Below are positions 1 through 7,824 of a stretch of 22,359 bases of DNA, one piece after another. The DNA lies in assembly GCF_045124755.1 (NCBI RefSeq), contig NZ_JBGVMK010000174.1, one strand, 5' to 3'. A program made the translations under genes and the position numbers. Below the pieces are notes generated by a model, which saw only the letters and a list, made by a program, of their open reading frames with translations, ran no database searches and was not told the origin of the DNA. The stretch comes from Succinimonas sp045124755. GTDB lineage: Bacteria; Pseudomonadota; Gammaproteobacteria; Enterobacterales; Succinivibrionaceae. The first letter of the stretch is position 1, and the number at the start of each line of letters is the position of its first letter.

Positions 1-44
1 GTAACATCCATAACATTGGCGAGATGCGTACTTTCTTGTGTCAT
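1..44 (-). CDS. 5' end of an unidentified leftward gene (partial)
   Basis: An ATG on the minus strand at 44-42 opens a frame that runs off the left edge after 14 codons (MTQESTHLANVMDV). A GAGG ribosome-binding site lies 7 bases upstream, and a near-consensus promoter sits about 45-70 bases further up at 89-116. The spacing of promoter, ribosome-binding site and start is what supports this as a real gene. Fourteen residues are too few to name a family. Confidence 0.5.
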   Translation of the reverse strand, partial: MTQESTHLANVMDV

Positions 45-88
45 GAAAAAACCTCATTCAATGACTGTTGGTGAAAACATTCGCCCAA

Positions 89-116
89 AGTATAGATTAT
101 CAGTATATTTTGTCAA
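89..116 (-). promoter_or_regulatory. Strong sigma70-type promoter, leftward
   Basis: On the minus strand a perfect TTGACA (116-111) is followed by a 16-base spacer and TATACT (94-89), a 5 of 6 match to TATAAT. It points at the partial gene starting at position 44. A perfect 14-bp palindrome AAAATGGCCATTTT lies upstream of it at 181-194 and could be a regulator site, though nothing else supports that. Confidence 0.6.
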
Positions 117-426
117 TGGTTTCCGTTTCGGTAATGCTTAATGTCACATTTTTCAGGGTTTTGAGTGTCAAAAACTGCTAAAAATGGCCATTTTCTAAAA
201 ATGACATGTCGAAATACTCCCGTGAGAAATTCTCAGAATAAGAGAACCGTGTTTGCAAATGGTCAAATTTTCACCAGGATCTTTTCCGAAATTCAGCGGA
301 AAACCGCAAGTGCCGAAAAAGCCGGCCAAAAGGCGCTGATCGCCCGCCCAAAACCAATCGGCGGTGATTACTGGCAATGGCGACTGAAATTACGGTTAAA
401 CAAGCAGGGGGGTACCAATGCAGCGC

Positions 427-455
427 GGGAGACATTCGGCGGGAGACATTTCGGC
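427..455. repeat. Tandem direct repeat of 14/15 bases
   Basis: GGGAGACATTCGGC (427-440) is followed immediately by GGGAGACATTTCGGC (441-455). The copies differ by one inserted T. They lie in non-coding DNA. Confidence 0.7.
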
Positions 456-513
456 ATGGGTGGAAGTTAAGGATGATACCGATCGATTGCCGTGTTCCCC
501 CCGCTTTCCGATG

Positions 514-714
514 CCGGACAATGTCCGGGATCGGTTTAAAGCCCGATCCCGGTCTCGCTGAATTTCCAAGAGAGAGAGCCTAAGCCATAAAAGGCGGAAA
601 TTCAGCGAGGCCTGACCAGTCCCTGAGGTAATTCATGCCCCCTTTCCGATGAATCCTGATCCCCTGCCCGGGCGCGGACGAAATGTCCGCCTCTCCCCCG
701 GCGAACCGCGGGAG
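514..714. repeat. Cluster of five inverted repeats (hairpin array)
   Basis: Five inverted repeats lie in 200 bases. (1) CCGGACA / TGTCCGG at 514-528. (2) CCGGGATCGG / CCGATCCCGG at 525-552, a perfect 10-bp stem with an 8-base loop; it overlaps the first, so the two are mutually exclusive. (3) CTCGCTGAATTTCC / GGAAATTCAGCGAG at 554-609, a perfect 14-bp stem whose loop has an inner GCCT/AGGC stem. (4) GCGGAC / GTCCGC at 674-690. (5) CTCCC-CGG / CCG-GGGAG at 693-714 with one C-C mismatch. No U-tract follows the stems, so they are not simple terminators. Structured RNA, a palindromic intergenic repeat or insertion remnants are all possible. Confidence 0.6.
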
Positions 715-731
715 GCCCCGGACATACCCGC

Positions 732-914
732 ATTCAATCAATGGATTCAATCAATGCAGGCAGAAACAGAATATTAAAGTTCCGAAGAATAATAATTAAG
801 AAGGGAAGACGCCTGCGGCGCTTCCCGGTTAATGATTAAAGGGGCTCCGCCCCTTTACCCCTGAAACTGCCTCGTATTGCAAAAACTGAAACGCGTGACA
901 GTCTCTTAAGGCCG
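732..914. repeat. Dispersed two-hairpin repeat, copy 1
   Basis: This segment matches 15133-15302 along most of its length. It begins with two direct repeats of ATTCAATCAATG (732-743 and 745-756). A conserved core follows with hairpin A (GGGAAG-A-CGCC / GGCG-CTTCCC, 803-826) and hairpin B (AAAGGGGC / GCCCCTTT, 838-856). The shared sequence ends near CAGTCTCTTAAGGCC at about 914. Hairpin pairing is kept in the second copy despite base changes. No open frame is conserved between the two copies, so it looks like a non-coding repeat or RNA-coding element. Confidence 0.7.
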
Positions 915-1119
915 GATTTGCCGGTAATCCGGTACTTTGAGGACAGTACCATGCGGTACCGCTTATGATTTACCGGATTCGGAATATGGCGCCGGGGGAT
1001 CAGGAATTTGGAGAACAAACAGTCAGGATTGCATAGAAAGGGGCGGCGCTAAATGTCAGCGGAGGCAGGCACCCCGTGGTGAAATTTTCAGCGGCAGCAA
1101 TAAAAGGAGCCGTCAGCCA

Positions 1120-1146
1120 TAAAAAAAGCCCTCCCTGAGGAGAGCT
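1120..1146 (-). terminator. Intrinsic terminator of the clostripain-like gene
   Basis: On the minus strand an 8-bp stem with a TCAG tetraloop and one G-U pair (1146-1127) is followed by a run of T (1127-1121). It lies about 55 bases downstream of the stop codon at 1200. Confidence 0.8.
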
Positions 1147-1199
1147 CATTAAGGACTTCAGGCTAAATCCCCGGTTCCGGGAAAAGCCTTCCGGCCCGG

Positions 1200-3551
1200 T
1201 TAATCATCCGCGGCTTCGGATTCATCATCAGAGCCGTCATCATTTTCATCGTCTTCATCATCTTCTGAAGAATCATCACCGTCATTATCTTCGTCCGGGG
1301 AATCATCAGCAGCGTCGTCTTCGTCAGCATCATCGCTGTCATCGGCGTCGCCGCCATCATCCGGAACCTGATATCCCGCCTCCTCCAGAAGATCCTCCAG
1401 CGTCTGATAAATAAGCTCATTCTTGTCATTCATGGTAATGGCCACGATCTCCGACATGGCGCTGTTCCCGAAGGAATCCTTGAAGGTAAAGGCAAAGAGC
1501 AGCCGGCCCTGCCCCAGATCCTGATCCGCGATTTTGCTCTCCTTGCGGTAAACAAAGGTATCCGTATCAAAATCAGTGCTGTTTTTGCCGTCCAGGGTGG
1601 AAATGCTGAACACCGGAGTGATTTTGTCGCCGGGCTTAAGCTTGCTTCCCACGCGATCCGGAATCCCGTTTTCATTTATCCTCTGGGTGCCGATAATGTC
1701 GTACTCTTCCTTTTTGTTGTCGTACACAATCACCAGATTGTGGAGCGTGCCGTTGATTTTAACCACGCTGGTGTAATTGATGAATTCATCAGAGGCGCTG
1801 ACCACCGTCATGGAGAGAAGATGGCCGTCCAGAGCCGGCCAGCTGCCGTCAATGTCATCGGTGAAGACGCCGGTGTCCCAGTCCTCCTCCAGAGTCACGT
1901 CTGACCCCAGAGGAACCAGATATCCCTCGACCTTGCCGTCGTTCTTTTTCTCAAAATCCACCAGAAACATGGTAAGCTCCGCGGAGCTCACTGATTTCAA
2001 AAGCTTCTGGGGCACGGTTACAAAGGCATTGTTGTCCTTGTCGTACCGAACCTTTAAATCCTCCAGCTTGGCAATATCCTTCTTCTGGGAGCTCTCCAGG
2101 GTGCTGGCGCTGACCACGATATTGCTGCCGGCAGCGCCCTGCAGTCCCGAGAGAAAGACCGCGGTGTTTTCAGATGGAGCCGGGGCCGGAATTTCCGGAG
2201 CGCCGGTCTCATCAGGCTCGGCAATCTGATAGTCATCAAGATAGGTAGCATAGCGCTCATTGAAATCGCTGGCTTCCATCATCTCGTCTTCCGCATCCGC
2301 AATCCTTTTGGCCAGCCTTTGCACGCCGTCCTTGTCCAGGTAATTCACCATCAGGCCGTACATGATATTGAGCGGGAGCGGAGCGCCGTGCCGGTAGACA
2401 TGCTCGTAGTTGGACTTCTGTTTGCCCACGGGGTAATAAACGGAGAGGCCCTTCCCCTTCACCACCTGTCCCTTGCTGGTGTGGATCACCGCGCGGTCAA
2501 TGGCATTTAAAGTTTCCCGGGCCTCCTTGGGCGCAAAGGAGGTCAGTCCGGACACAAACTGCCGGAGGTCGATCACGTCGGAATAGTCATTCCGGGACTT
2601 ATCCCGGGATCCGTAGCTCTCGGTTTTGCCGGCGATGCGGTCAATGGCGGAAATCTGGGCATTATTGTCCAGCACGGCATCCATCACGGCGGCGGAAAAG
2701 TCCGTAAAGGCCAGCATCAGATCCGGAAAATCGTCCAGGGAGATCAGGGAAAGGATGCTCTTCCGGCCCTTGTTGTACTTGTTGAGATCCTCCATGTAGG
2801 TGTCCGTAATGCGGGTGCCCAGCTTGCGGATGCTCATCCGGGGATTCTTTTCCAGCTCATCCAGCCAGGGAGTGTAAAACCAGCCCAGAGCCGGTTCGGT
2901 TTCCGCGGAGGCGATCATGGCATGCCCCCACTTGTTCATGCTGTAGGCGGCGCTGACGCTGGACATCAGACAGGCATCAAAGCCGATGATCTCAAAGGGC
3001 TTGTTTTCCTTGCCGTACACCTTGCCGAAGGCCTCGGTGATTTCGCTGAGCTCGAGATAGTCATCGTCAAAGAGCTCGTCATAGCCTACCCCTCCGGTGG
3101 GGCCGGCCCCGTGATCCCAGAAAATGATCATGCGGTGCTCCGGCTCATAGCGGCTCTCCCCCACCTCCAGAAAATGCTTCAGGGTGGCGGAGCTGCCCAT
3201 GCTTTTGGCGGGCCCGCTGTCTATCAGCTTCAGCTTCTCATCCCCCTGATATTCAAAGATCTGGAGCTTTTTGCTGTTCACAAAGTCGTTGTGCCACTTG
3301 CGGGAGCCCCCGGTCTGAATAAGCACCCTGACGTTTTTGCCGGCATCGCTGTCCGTAATCTCTCCGATATCCAGAGAGGCGTTGCCGCCGCTGTCGGAAT
3401 CATCATCGTCTCCGGACTCCAGATCCGACCCCACAAAATAAACATAAATAAGCCACGGCACCTGCTCCTTGGCGGCAGCGGTTCCGGAGAAAAACATCAG
3501 AAAAAGAGCCGCCAGAAGCAAAGGCGCTCTCATAAAACGCATTGCAAACAT
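1200..3551 (-). CDS. Exported clostripain-family (peptidase C11) cysteine protease-like protein
   Basis: This 783-residue protein is predicted to be a secreted or periplasmic cysteine peptidase of clan CD. Residues 1-27 form a Sec signal peptide with a likely cut after TAAA. The catalytic domain covers about residues 31-400. It shows the family His motif WDHGAG (His147) and the Cys motif GFDACLMSS (Cys194), plus the conserved ASAETEP segment after it. C11 enzymes cut after basic residues and often need calcium; both points are family knowledge. Residues 400-725 look like an additional beta-rich domain I cannot name. Residues 727-783 are an extremely acidic Asp/Glu/Ser tail, and a short Asp run sits at 48-53. 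Neither gives a membrane anchor. No clear ribosome-binding site precedes any of the Met codons at 1, 4 and 7, so the exact start is open. It lies 25 bases after a tandem terminator and ends at its own terminator. Confidence 0.85.
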   Translation of the reverse strand: MFAMRFMRAPLLLAALFLMFFSGTAAAKEQVPWLIYVYFVGSDLESGDDDDSDSGGNASLDIGEITDSDAGKNVRVLIQTGGSRKWHNDFVNSKKLQIFEYQGDEKLKLIDSGPAKSMGSSATLKHFLEVGESRYEPEHRMIIFWDHGAGPTGGVGYDELFDDDYLELSEITEAFGKVYGKENKPFEIIGFDACLMSSVSAAYSMNKWGHAMIASAETEPALGWFYTPWLDELEKNPRMSIRKLGTRITDTYMEDLNKYNKGRKSILSLISLDDFPDLMLAFTDFSAAVMDAVLDNNAQISAIDRIAGKTESYGSRDKSRNDYSDVIDLRQFVSGLTSFAPKEARETLNAIDRAVIHTSKGQVVKGKGLSVYYPVGKQKSNYEHVYRHGAPLPLNIMYGLMVNYLDKDGVQRLAKRIADAEDEMMEASDFNERYATYLDDYQIAEPDETGAPEIPAPAPSENTAVFLSGLQGAAGSNIVVSASTLESSQKKDIAKLEDLKVRYDKDNNAFVTVPQKLLKSVSSAELTMFLVDFEKKNDGKVEGYLVPLGSDVTLEEDWDTGVFTDDIDGSWPALDGHLLSMTVVSASDEFINYTSVVKINGTLHNLVIVYDNKKEEYDIIGTQRINENGIPDRVGSKLKPGDKITPVFSISTLDGKNSTDFDTDTFVYRKESKIADQDLGQGRLLFAFTFKDSFGNSAMSEIVAITMNDKNELIYQTLEDLLEEAGYQVPDDGGDADDSDDADEDDAADDSPDEDNDGDDSSEDDEDDENDDGSDDESEAADD

Positions 3552-3575
3552 AGTGAATTCACGAAACGGATACTG

Positions 3576-3621
3576 AAAAACCCCGGAACCGGGGCAAAAA
3601 AAAGAGCGCCCGGAGGCACTC
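3576..3621 (-). terminator. Tandem intrinsic terminators or attenuator
   Basis: Two hairpins follow the small exported gene on the minus strand. The first (3621-3604) is a 7-bp stem with one G-U pair, followed by eight T. The second (3594-3581) is a CCCCG/CGGGG stem followed by five T (3580-3576). The start codon of the clostripain-like gene is only 25 bases beyond, leaving little room for a separate promoter. They may act as an attenuator between the two genes. Confidence 0.75.
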
Positions 3622-3671
3622 CTTTCAGACAGGGAAAGGTTCAGGCCAATCCCCGGGCAAAAATCTTCGGA

Positions 3672-4055
3672 TTACTTAGCGGAAAGCTTGGTAATCAGAG
3701 AGTCGATGGAAGCGCACTGCTCTTCGCTCTCGCACTTGCCAATGATCATGGTAACGTTGCCGTCATCATCAAGGATAATTCCCTGTACCGCATCAGGGCA
3801 AACGAAATGATAGCCCTTGTGGCCGGCAATGGCGGTCTCGGTAGGAGCCTGGCATCCCTTCTCACTGGCGAGCTTGGCAGCGATCTGATCTACAGGAGCA
3901 CCCTCGCTGGCGCCAAGATTTGCGGCAACCATACGAATGCCAAGATCGCTTTCTTCAAACACATAGCTATCATCAGTCTGCTCAACAACAGCCCAGTCAG
4001 CCATAGCAGAAGCAGACATCAGGAGAGCTGCAGCTGCAATCATCAGTTTCTTCAT
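3672..4055 (-). CDS. Small exported four-cysteine protein of unknown function
   Basis: The frame can be extended upstream to 4178, but the start at 4055 is preferred. It has an AAAGGA ribosome-binding site 8 bases upstream and opens directly with a classic signal peptide, MKKLMIAAAALLMSASAMA, cut before Asp20. The preprotein is 127 residues and the mature form about 108 residues, acidic. It carries four cysteines (in GCQA, FVCPD, GKCES and EQCAS), enough for two disulfides in the periplasm. I do not recognise the family. It has its own extended -10 promoter and is followed by tandem terminators and then the clostripain-like gene on the same strand. A role as partner or inhibitor of that protease is possible from position only. 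Confidence 0.8.
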   Translation of the reverse strand: MKKLMIAAAALLMSASAMADWAVVEQTDDSYVFEESDLGIRMVAANLGASEGAPVDQIAAKLASEKGCQAPTETAIAGHKGYHFVCPDAVQGIILDDDGNVTMIIGKCESEEQCASIDSLITKLSAK

Positions 4056-4146
4056 AATAATTCCTTTCTTATTGAAGGTTGTAATTAAAAGTGCCAGATA
4101 AGGCCGAAACCCGCTTTTTGCAACCACCGCAGATTTCTTGATTATG

Positions 4147-4178
4147 ATAATAGCACACTGCTGAATAACAGAGGTCAA
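4147..4178 (-). promoter_or_regulatory. Probable extended -10 promoter for the small exported protein
   Basis: On the minus strand TGCTATTAT (4155-4147) matches the extended -10 pattern. TTGACC (4178-4173) could be a -35 box, but the 20-base spacer is long. It would give a leader of about 85 bases before the start at 4055. Confidence 0.4.
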
Positions 4179-4373
4179 ATAATATATTGATGTTGGTCAC
4201 ATTGTTTTTGATTATGTTTTCAGAAAGGTAACCAGAAGAGCGGCGGATCGTTATCCTGCCTTGTTCCGTTGTTTTTGCCGCTTCCTTCTGTATTTTTGCG
4301 TATTTCTTATTCGTTCTCCTTCCGCTCTTGGGAAAATCCTTCCCGGCTGTTACAATCTCCGGGGGAGCCTGCC

Positions 4374-5129
4374 ATGACCGAAATAATCTTTGAATACCGC
4401 CCGCCCGCCGGGGATCCGGAAATCATCTTTGAGAACCGGAATCTTATCGCCGCCGTTAAGCCCGCCGGTCTCCTTGCCGTTCCGGGGCAGCGGGAACGGG
4501 ATTCCCTCACCTCCCGCATCAAGAACCGGTATCCCGAAGCCAACCCGGCGCACCGGCTGGACATGGCCACCTCCGGCATTGTGCTTTTTGCCCGAAACCG
4601 GGAAACCGCCGCCGCCTTTGTCCGGGACTTCAAAGCAAGGCATCCCCTGAAAATCTATGCGGCCTGGGTATCCGGCATCGTCCGGCATGACAGCGGAGCC
4701 ATAAACTACCCCCTGGCCAAGGACATGGAAAGATCCCGGCTTCTTTCCGCTCCGGTCCAGAAAACCGATTACGTCTCCGGAAAGCCCGCCCTCACCTTCT
4801 ACCGGGTGCTTAAAAGGGAAGAAACGGCAGGCCCGGGACGCACCCTGCTCCTCCTGTATCCGGAAACCGGAAGAACCCATCAGCTCCGGGCGCACCTTGC
4901 GGAAAGAGGCCATCCCATTATCGGGGACGGCATTTACCGGAATCCGGGAGCGGACAGGCTCCGGGAGGCTTCCCGGGGTTTTCCGGAAAGGCTCCTGCTC
5001 CACGCCGCCTTTCTCCGCTTCCGGGATCCCGAAGGCGGCTCTCTTATAAGCGTTTATGCGGCCCCGGATTTTCCGGTGATTCCGGATTTTCAGGAACGCC
5101 TGCTCCGGGATCTCCCGCAGGCCCGCTGA
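4374..5129 (+). CDS. rluA: Pseudouridine synthase RluA (23S rRNA U746 / tRNA U32 type)
   Basis: This 251-residue protein isomerises uridine to pseudouridine in RNA. The catalytic motif HRLDMATSG places the active aspartate at Asp63. The conserved GRTHQLRAH (166-174), GHPIIGD (179-185) and LLLHAAFLRF (207-216) segments follow in family order. There is no N-terminal S4 domain, and the short length and the GLLAVPG...SRI...YP stretch resemble RluA itself rather than RluC or RluD. RluA modifies 23S rRNA U746 and tRNA U32 in E. coli; that substrate choice is carried over from the family. The frame opens upstream at 4269, but the ATG at 4374 is preferred because a GGGGGAG ribosome-binding site precedes it and homology begins there. 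Confidence 0.9.
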   Translation: MTEIIFEYRPPAGDPEIIFENRNLIAAVKPAGLLAVPGQRERDSLTSRIKNRYPEANPAHRLDMATSGIVLFARNRETAAAFVRDFKARHPLKIYAAWVSGIVRHDSGAINYPLAKDMERSRLLSAPVQKTDYVSGKPALTFYRVLKREETAGPGRTLLLLYPETGRTHQLRAHLAERGHPIIGDGIYRNPGADRLREASRGFPERLLLHAAFLRFRDPEGGSLISVYAAPDFPVIPDFQERLLRDLPQAR

Positions 5130-5402
5130 CATGGCGGGAGATCCCGTACTGTAAAAGTCCCGGAGGCCGCGCCGGAAAAATTCAGAAAAATCGGCCGCAT
5201 AACGAAAAAGCCGCGGGATCAGCCCCTGATTTTCCCTAAAATTGCACGCGTCACAGCAAAATCGCAACGAAATATCAGTTTAGGCTCATAAATCCCCGGT
5301 AATTTCTGCTATCTTTCTCTTATGACTAACAGGGGCGGCAAGAGGCCGCTCTCGTAAAACGGCCGGGATTTTCACGAGGAAAGCCCGCCCGAAGCATCAT
5401 CT

Positions 5403-6020
5403 ATGAACAGATCAGATATTCCGGACAGACTGATAAAACTGACCAGCATGGTGTGGCCGGACGGCTATGAGATCCATCGCGAGATCTACCGGCTGTATGA
5501 GCAAAGCTATGTCCTCTCCCTGCAAACGGGAGTGCTCTGCGAACACCGTCTCTCCGACTTTCAGAATCTGGCGGATCACATCCGCTCCTACCGAGAGCAA
5601 ATGCTCTCAGTCAGCATGAACGAGGTGATAGTGTCGCTGGTCTGTCTGGCCGTCAAGGCCGAAACCAACGAGTTCGACCATGACGACGATCTCAAGCGCT
5701 TTATCCATGACGAGCTCCGCCGCACCTTCGGATTTCTGGGATCCTTCGGGGACGGGCCGCTGTTCTGTCTCACGGAAATCGTTAACAGCTTTCTGAAGCA
5801 GGGCTACCCCATGATCCGGGATGAAGATGACGAAGAGGATGAAGCGGACGATACCGGATCGGGTTTTGCAAATATTTCAGATCAGGCTCTGAAGGCCATA
5901 GAAAAGCTCCGGGAATGGGGCAATAACCTGATTATCAACGTGGGCACGGATGTCAGCGCCTATCAGGCGGAATCCGTGTACTACGGCATTATGACTCTCA
6001 CCTTCTCCGAAGAGGAATAA
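5403..6020 (+). CDS. Acidic 205-residue protein of unknown function
   Basis: The frame is complete and strand-consistent with its neighbours. The product is acidic and mostly helical in appearance, with no signal peptide or membrane segment. A run of Asp/Glu at about 140-150 (RDEDDEEDEADD) divides a larger N-terminal part from a short C-terminal part. I do not recognise a family. No good ribosome-binding site precedes the ATG; the nearest, GAGGAAA at about 5377, is too far. An internal start, for example Met16, is therefore possible. About 100 bases separate it from the flavoprotein gene downstream, and those bases form two strong hairpins. Confidence 0.65.
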   Translation: MNRSDIPDRLIKLTSMVWPDGYEIHREIYRLYEQSYVLSLQTGVLCEHRLSDFQNLADHIRSYREQMLSVSMNEVIVSLVCLAVKAETNEFDHDDDLKRFIHDELRRTFGFLGSFGDGPLFCLTEIVNSFLKQGYPMIRDEDDEEDEADDTGSGFANISDQALKAIEKLREWGNNLIINVGTDVSAYQAESVYYGIMTLTFSEEE

Positions 6021-6031
6021 AACAGCGCATT

Positions 6032-6091
6032 GCCGGACTCTGCTCCGGCAGTCGGCACAGCGCCGCGGGGAGCGGCCCCGCTCTCCGCGGC
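6032..6091 (+). other. Two GC-rich hairpins in the intergenic leader
   Basis: The first hairpin is GCCGGA / TCCGGC (6032-6049). The second (6062-6091) pairs GCCGCGG with CCGCGGC and continues inward with one G-U pair and a GAGCG/CGCTC stem. No T-run follows, so an intrinsic terminator is unlikely. The flavoprotein's ribosome-binding site lies about 20 bases after the second hairpin. It could stabilise mRNA ends or form a leader control element. Confidence 0.5.
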
Positions 6092-6120
6092 ATCAGCAAA
6101 TAATAAGAAGAGGTAACGGT

Positions 6121-7824
6121 ATGGCTCATAAAACGGTGATTATCGGCGGTTCCGCCGCCGGCGCGGCAGCGGCGGCCCGGCTGAGACGGCTTTCCGAACA
6201 GGAGGAGATTATCATTCTCGAAAAGGGCAAGGACATCTCCTACGCTTCCTGCGGTCTTGCCTATTATCTCGGCGGCGAGGTGCCCCTCCGGCAGAATCTG
6301 GTCATTATTCCCCCGGCGGTGTTTTCCGAAAGATACCGCGCCGAGGTCAAAACCCAGTGCGAGGCCATCCACATCTCCCCCGAAAAGAAAACCGTGGCGG
6401 TGCTGAACCATCAGAACGGCGAAACCGAGGAGATCAGCTATGACAGCCTGCTCATCGCCTCCGGAGCCGCGGCCCTCCGTCCGGAAAAGATCACCGGCAT
6501 CACCCTGCCCCACATCTACAACCTGAGAACTTTGCCGGACGTGGACAGCATTCATGAAGAGCTTCCCAAGGAACAGTCCCCCTCGGAGATCGCCGATGTG
6601 CTGGTGGCCGGCGGCGGCTTTATCGGCATCGAGGCAGCGGAAAACCTCACCAGAAAGGGCTTCCGGGTCACCCTTATCGAGCTCCGGCAGCAGCTTTTGC
6701 AGAATCTGGATCCGGAGTTTTCCGGACTTTTGGTGCGCAATCTCCTGAAGCACGGCGTCAACGTTAAGCTGGGCACCGGAGTCAGGAGCTTTTCCCTGAC
6801 GCTGGAGGACACCGTGGAAGCGGTATTCTCCGACAACTCCAAAAAGAAGTTCCGCTTTGCGGTGCTGGCTCTGGGCATCCGGCCGGCCACGGACTTTCTG
6901 GAGGGCTCCGGCATTGAGAAGGCCGCCAACGGGGCTGTTATTACCAACTGTCACATGGAAACCAGCGTTCCCGGCATCTATGCCGCCGGCGACAATGCGG
7001 TAATTCTCAAGAACTATTCCAATGAGCTTACCTGGAGCCCGCTGGCCGGCCCGGCCGCCCGGGGCGGCCGCAGAGCGGCAGACAGCATCGCCCGCTCTCT
7101 CGGGATTCTGCCGGACAATGCCGCTGAATTCACCGGCACCTCCGGATCAGCCATTATCAGGGTCTTTGATGAAACCTACGCCTTCTCCGGCACCTCCGAA
7201 TACGAGCTTAAGCAGAAGGGACTCCAGCCCGGTCAGGACTACTTCACCTCCTTTGTGATTCAGAGCTCTCACGTCAGCTGGTATCCTGGCTCTCAGGAAA
7301 TCTTCATCCGGGGCATTTTTGACAAGAAGCGCGGCACTCTCATCGGAGCCGAGGCCGCCGGACGGAAAGGCGTGCACGAGGTCATTAACACCCTGGCCAC
7401 GGTGATCGCGCTCCGGGGCACCTTCAGCGACCTCGCCAACATCGACCTGGCCTACTCCCCGCAGTACGGCAGCGCCAAGAGCAACATCAACATGCTGGGC
7501 TTTACCGCGGAAAACCAGGTGCTGGGACTGGGAGAATACCTCTCCCTCACCGCCTACAAGGCGCTGGACAAGAAGGATTACTATGTGCTGGACGTGCGGA
7601 ACCGGGAGGAGGTGCTGAAGTACCGCATCCCCGAGGCGGTTAACATTCCCCTGGCTCAGCTCCGGGAACGCATGAAGGAGATCCCCAAGGATCGTCCGGT
7701 CATCGTGATCTGCGCCGTGGGCGTCCGGGCATGGAATGCCGCCGGCATCCTGAGAGGGAACGGCTATCACAGCATCGTGCTTGAAGGCGGCGCCACCCTG
7801 CATTCCATGCTGCAGGGAAGCTAA
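6121..7824 (+). CDS. CoA-disulfide/polysulfide reductase-like flavoprotein with C-terminal rhodanese domain
   Basis: This 567-residue enzyme belongs to the FAD-dependent pyridine nucleotide-disulfide oxidoreductases with a single redox cysteine. It has an N-terminal FAD-binding GGSAAG (9-14), the active cysteine in SYASCGLAYY (Cys44), an NAD(P)H-binding GGGFIG (164-169) and the FAD motif IYAAGD (ending Asp291). A dimerisation domain runs to about 455 and contains the family segment DLAYSPQYGSAK. Residues 480-565 are a rhodanese domain with a persulfide-forming loop starting at Cys531 (CAVGVR). Rhodanese fusions of this kind are known as CoA-disulfide reductases and NADH-dependent persulfide/polysulfide reductases. 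The likely role is cytoplasmic reduction of CoA disulfides, CoA-persulfide or polysulfide. Start choice is supported by AGAGG 8 bases upstream. It ends before a shared bidirectional terminator. Confidence 0.88.
   Translation: MAHKTVIIGGSAAGAAAAARLRRLSEQEEIIILEKGKDISYASCGLAYYLGGEVPLRQNLVIIPPAVFSERYRAEVKTQCEAIHISPEKKTVAVLNHQNGETEEISYDSLLIASGAAALRPEKITGITLPHIYNLRTLPDVDSIHEELPKEQSPSEIADVLVAGGGFIGIEAAENLTRKGFRVTLIELRQQLLQNLDPEFSGLLVRNLLKHGVNVKLGTGVRSFSLTLEDTVEAVFSDNSKKKFRFAVLALGIRPATDFLEGSGIEKAANGAVITNCHMETSVPGIYAAGDNAVILKNYSNELTWSPLAGPAARGGRRAADSIARSLGILPDNAAEFTGTSGSAIIRVFDETYAFSGTSEYELKQKGLQPGQDYFTSFVIQSSHVSWYPGSQEIFIRGIFDKKRGTLIGAEAAGRKGVHEVINTLATVIALRGTFSDLANIDLAYSPQYGSAKSNINMLGFTAENQVLGLGEYLSLTAYKALDKKDYYVLDVRNREEVLKYRIPEAVNIPLAQLRERMKEIPKDRPVIVICAVGVRAWNAAGILRGNGYHSIVLEGGATLHSMLQGS

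Larger units (their letters stand above)
120..1119. other. Gene-poor 1-kb region rich in inverted repeats
   Basis: No open frame here has a convincing start, ribosome-binding site and protein-like composition; the frames present are under about 100 codons and conflict with one another. The stretch holds a tandem duplication of a 14-15 base unit (427-455), a cluster of strong hairpins (514-714) and one copy of a dispersed repeat (732-914). From about 920 to 995 there are further short inverted repeats, such as GGTACT with AGTACC around 930-950. It may be a site of old insertions, or it may encode structured RNA. Confidence 0.5.

Noticed and set aside
165..583. Short plus-strand frames (101 and 68 codons)
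   Set aside because: They have no ribosome-binding site, basic low-information composition, and mutual overlap. The second runs into the hairpin cluster.
2922..4088. A 388-codon open frame on the plus strand opposite the clostripain-like and small exported genes
   Set aside because: It is antisense to two well-supported genes with signal peptides and motifs, and it crosses the tandem terminators. Its composition is that of a shadow frame.
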